Shown here piece by piece: positions 63,525-64,000 of a stretch of DNA of 64,000 nucleotides. Numbering within the stretch: position 1 is the stretch's first letter; every line of letters begins with the position of its first letter. The notes beneath the pieces were generated by a model. It saw only the letters and a program-made list of their open reading frames with translations. It searched no databases and had not been told where the DNA came from. Origin of the DNA: Paenibacillus sp. FSL H8-0048 (GTDB taxonomy: Bacteria; Bacillota; Bacilli; Paenibacillales; Paenibacillaceae); contig NZ_JBBODF010000001.1 in NCBI RefSeq assembly GCF_038002825.1, positions 7,006,001 to 7,070,000 of the forward strand, given 5' to 3'. Made by a program: the position numbers and the translations under genes.

Positions 63525-63715
63525 TTTCTTTTTACACAGAATGAAACTTTTCGCTATAACATGCGTCTAATACTATGTTTTGTAAAATGAACGTGGCAAA
63601 ACATTCTTCCGTTCTCTAAGAGGGCGGTTGCAATTTTGCGGGGAATATAAGGTGGAAAGAATGCAATGAAGAGACTGCCTTATACACTACAAATGGGAGC
63701 AGAAGGAGTCGTATA

Positions 63716-64000
63716 ATGAATTTGAAAAGAACGTTCTTGGTGGCAGTATTGGTGGTATCGCAATCCGTAGCAGCGGTTCCAGCCTTCGCAGCACCAGTCA
63801 GCACTCAGACAACAATAACAGGGACTGTTGCCGCAGCGGGAAATACCGGCGCAACGCAGCTTCAGACCGAGTCGACTAATCCGCTGGCTACGGAGACGCC
63901 TGCCGGATCAGTGACACCAACATCAACACCTGTGCCTGAAGCAACACCGGCCCAGGGGATTCCGGCAGCCACAGCAACGCCAAGTCCGGCTGCAACGGCC
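63716..64000 (+). CDS. Secreted Pro/Thr-rich protein, 3' end outside window
   Basis: 95 residues visible. Signal peptide MNLKRTFLVAVLVVSQSVAA with a likely cleavage after AFA, then a Thr/Ala/Pro-rich linker (TPTSTPVPEATPAQG). AGAAGGAG is 8 bases before the ATG. Such starts are typical of multidomain exported enzymes or surface proteins; the functional domain is beyond the edge. Confidence 0.75.
   Translation, partial: MNLKRTFLVAVLVVSQSVAAVPAFAAPVSTQTTITGTVAAAGNTGATQLQTESTNPLATETPAGSVTPTSTPVPEATPAQGIPAATATPSPAATA

Overview
The window looks like a chromosomal piece of a Gram-positive, endospore-forming Bacillota, most like Paenibacillus. Reasons: strong AGGAGG-type ribosome binding sites, many lipoproteins with an L-x-G-C lipobox, a DUF1540 micro-protein, a YesM/YesN-type sensor/regulator pair beside a sugar ABC transporter, a Bacillus-type Fnr with a C-terminal cysteine cluster, and CcpA cre-like sites. 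No rRNA, tRNA, prophage or CRISPR array was seen.

Layout. 0-9 kb: housekeeping and hypothetical genes (DNA alkylation repair, a frameshifted Mn-catalase, a metallophosphoesterase lipoprotein, TetR, RNase H1, uracil-DNA glycosylase, an AI-2E-type permease). 9-13 kb: fructose operon fruR-fruK-fruA with tandem-repeat operators and a cre site. 13-31 kb: regulators, YitT, undecaprenyl-PP phosphatase, MetE, MsrAB, an old-yellow enzyme, lipoproteins and ric. A five-copy 52-nt hairpin repeat lies at 14.9 kb, with a sixth, perfectly palindromic copy at 23.5 kb. 31-34.7 kb: nirBDC nitrite reduction. 34.8-48.3 kb: an AT-rich, accessory-looking stretch.

The most interesting locus is 39.3-48.3 kb. A guanine-class purine riboswitch with an intrinsic terminator precedes a single-direction, tightly coupled set of genes: a nucleotidyltransferase; a 21-codon peptide gene missed by length-filtered ORF calling; a stand-alone PqqD-type RRE protein; a CPBP-family membrane protease; AICAR-transformylase fragments; an inositol-monophosphatase-like phosphatase; a thymidylate-kinase-like protein; an orotate-phosphoribosyltransferase-like protein; MTA-phosphorylase fragments; a TrpB2-like PLP enzyme cut by an in-frame stop; a HisC-like aminotransferase; and an MFS exporter. 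The peptide carries the YxxPxL motif known from lasso-peptide leaders, and Thr at -2 before a possible five-residue core. The lasso cyclase and lasso protease are absent. I read this as a candidate new RiPP-like or peptidyl-nucleotide pathway under guanine control, possibly partly decayed.

48.4-57.5 kb is an anaerobic block: fnr, adhE, pflB, pflA. TGTGA-N6-TCACA/T boxes stand before fnr, adhE, pflB and the distant nirB, and a weaker one before ric, so the window holds much of one Fnr regulon together with its regulator. 57.6-63.5 kb is a sugar ABC transporter (binding protein and two permeases) with its two-component system. The window ends inside a secreted Pro/Thr-rich protein.
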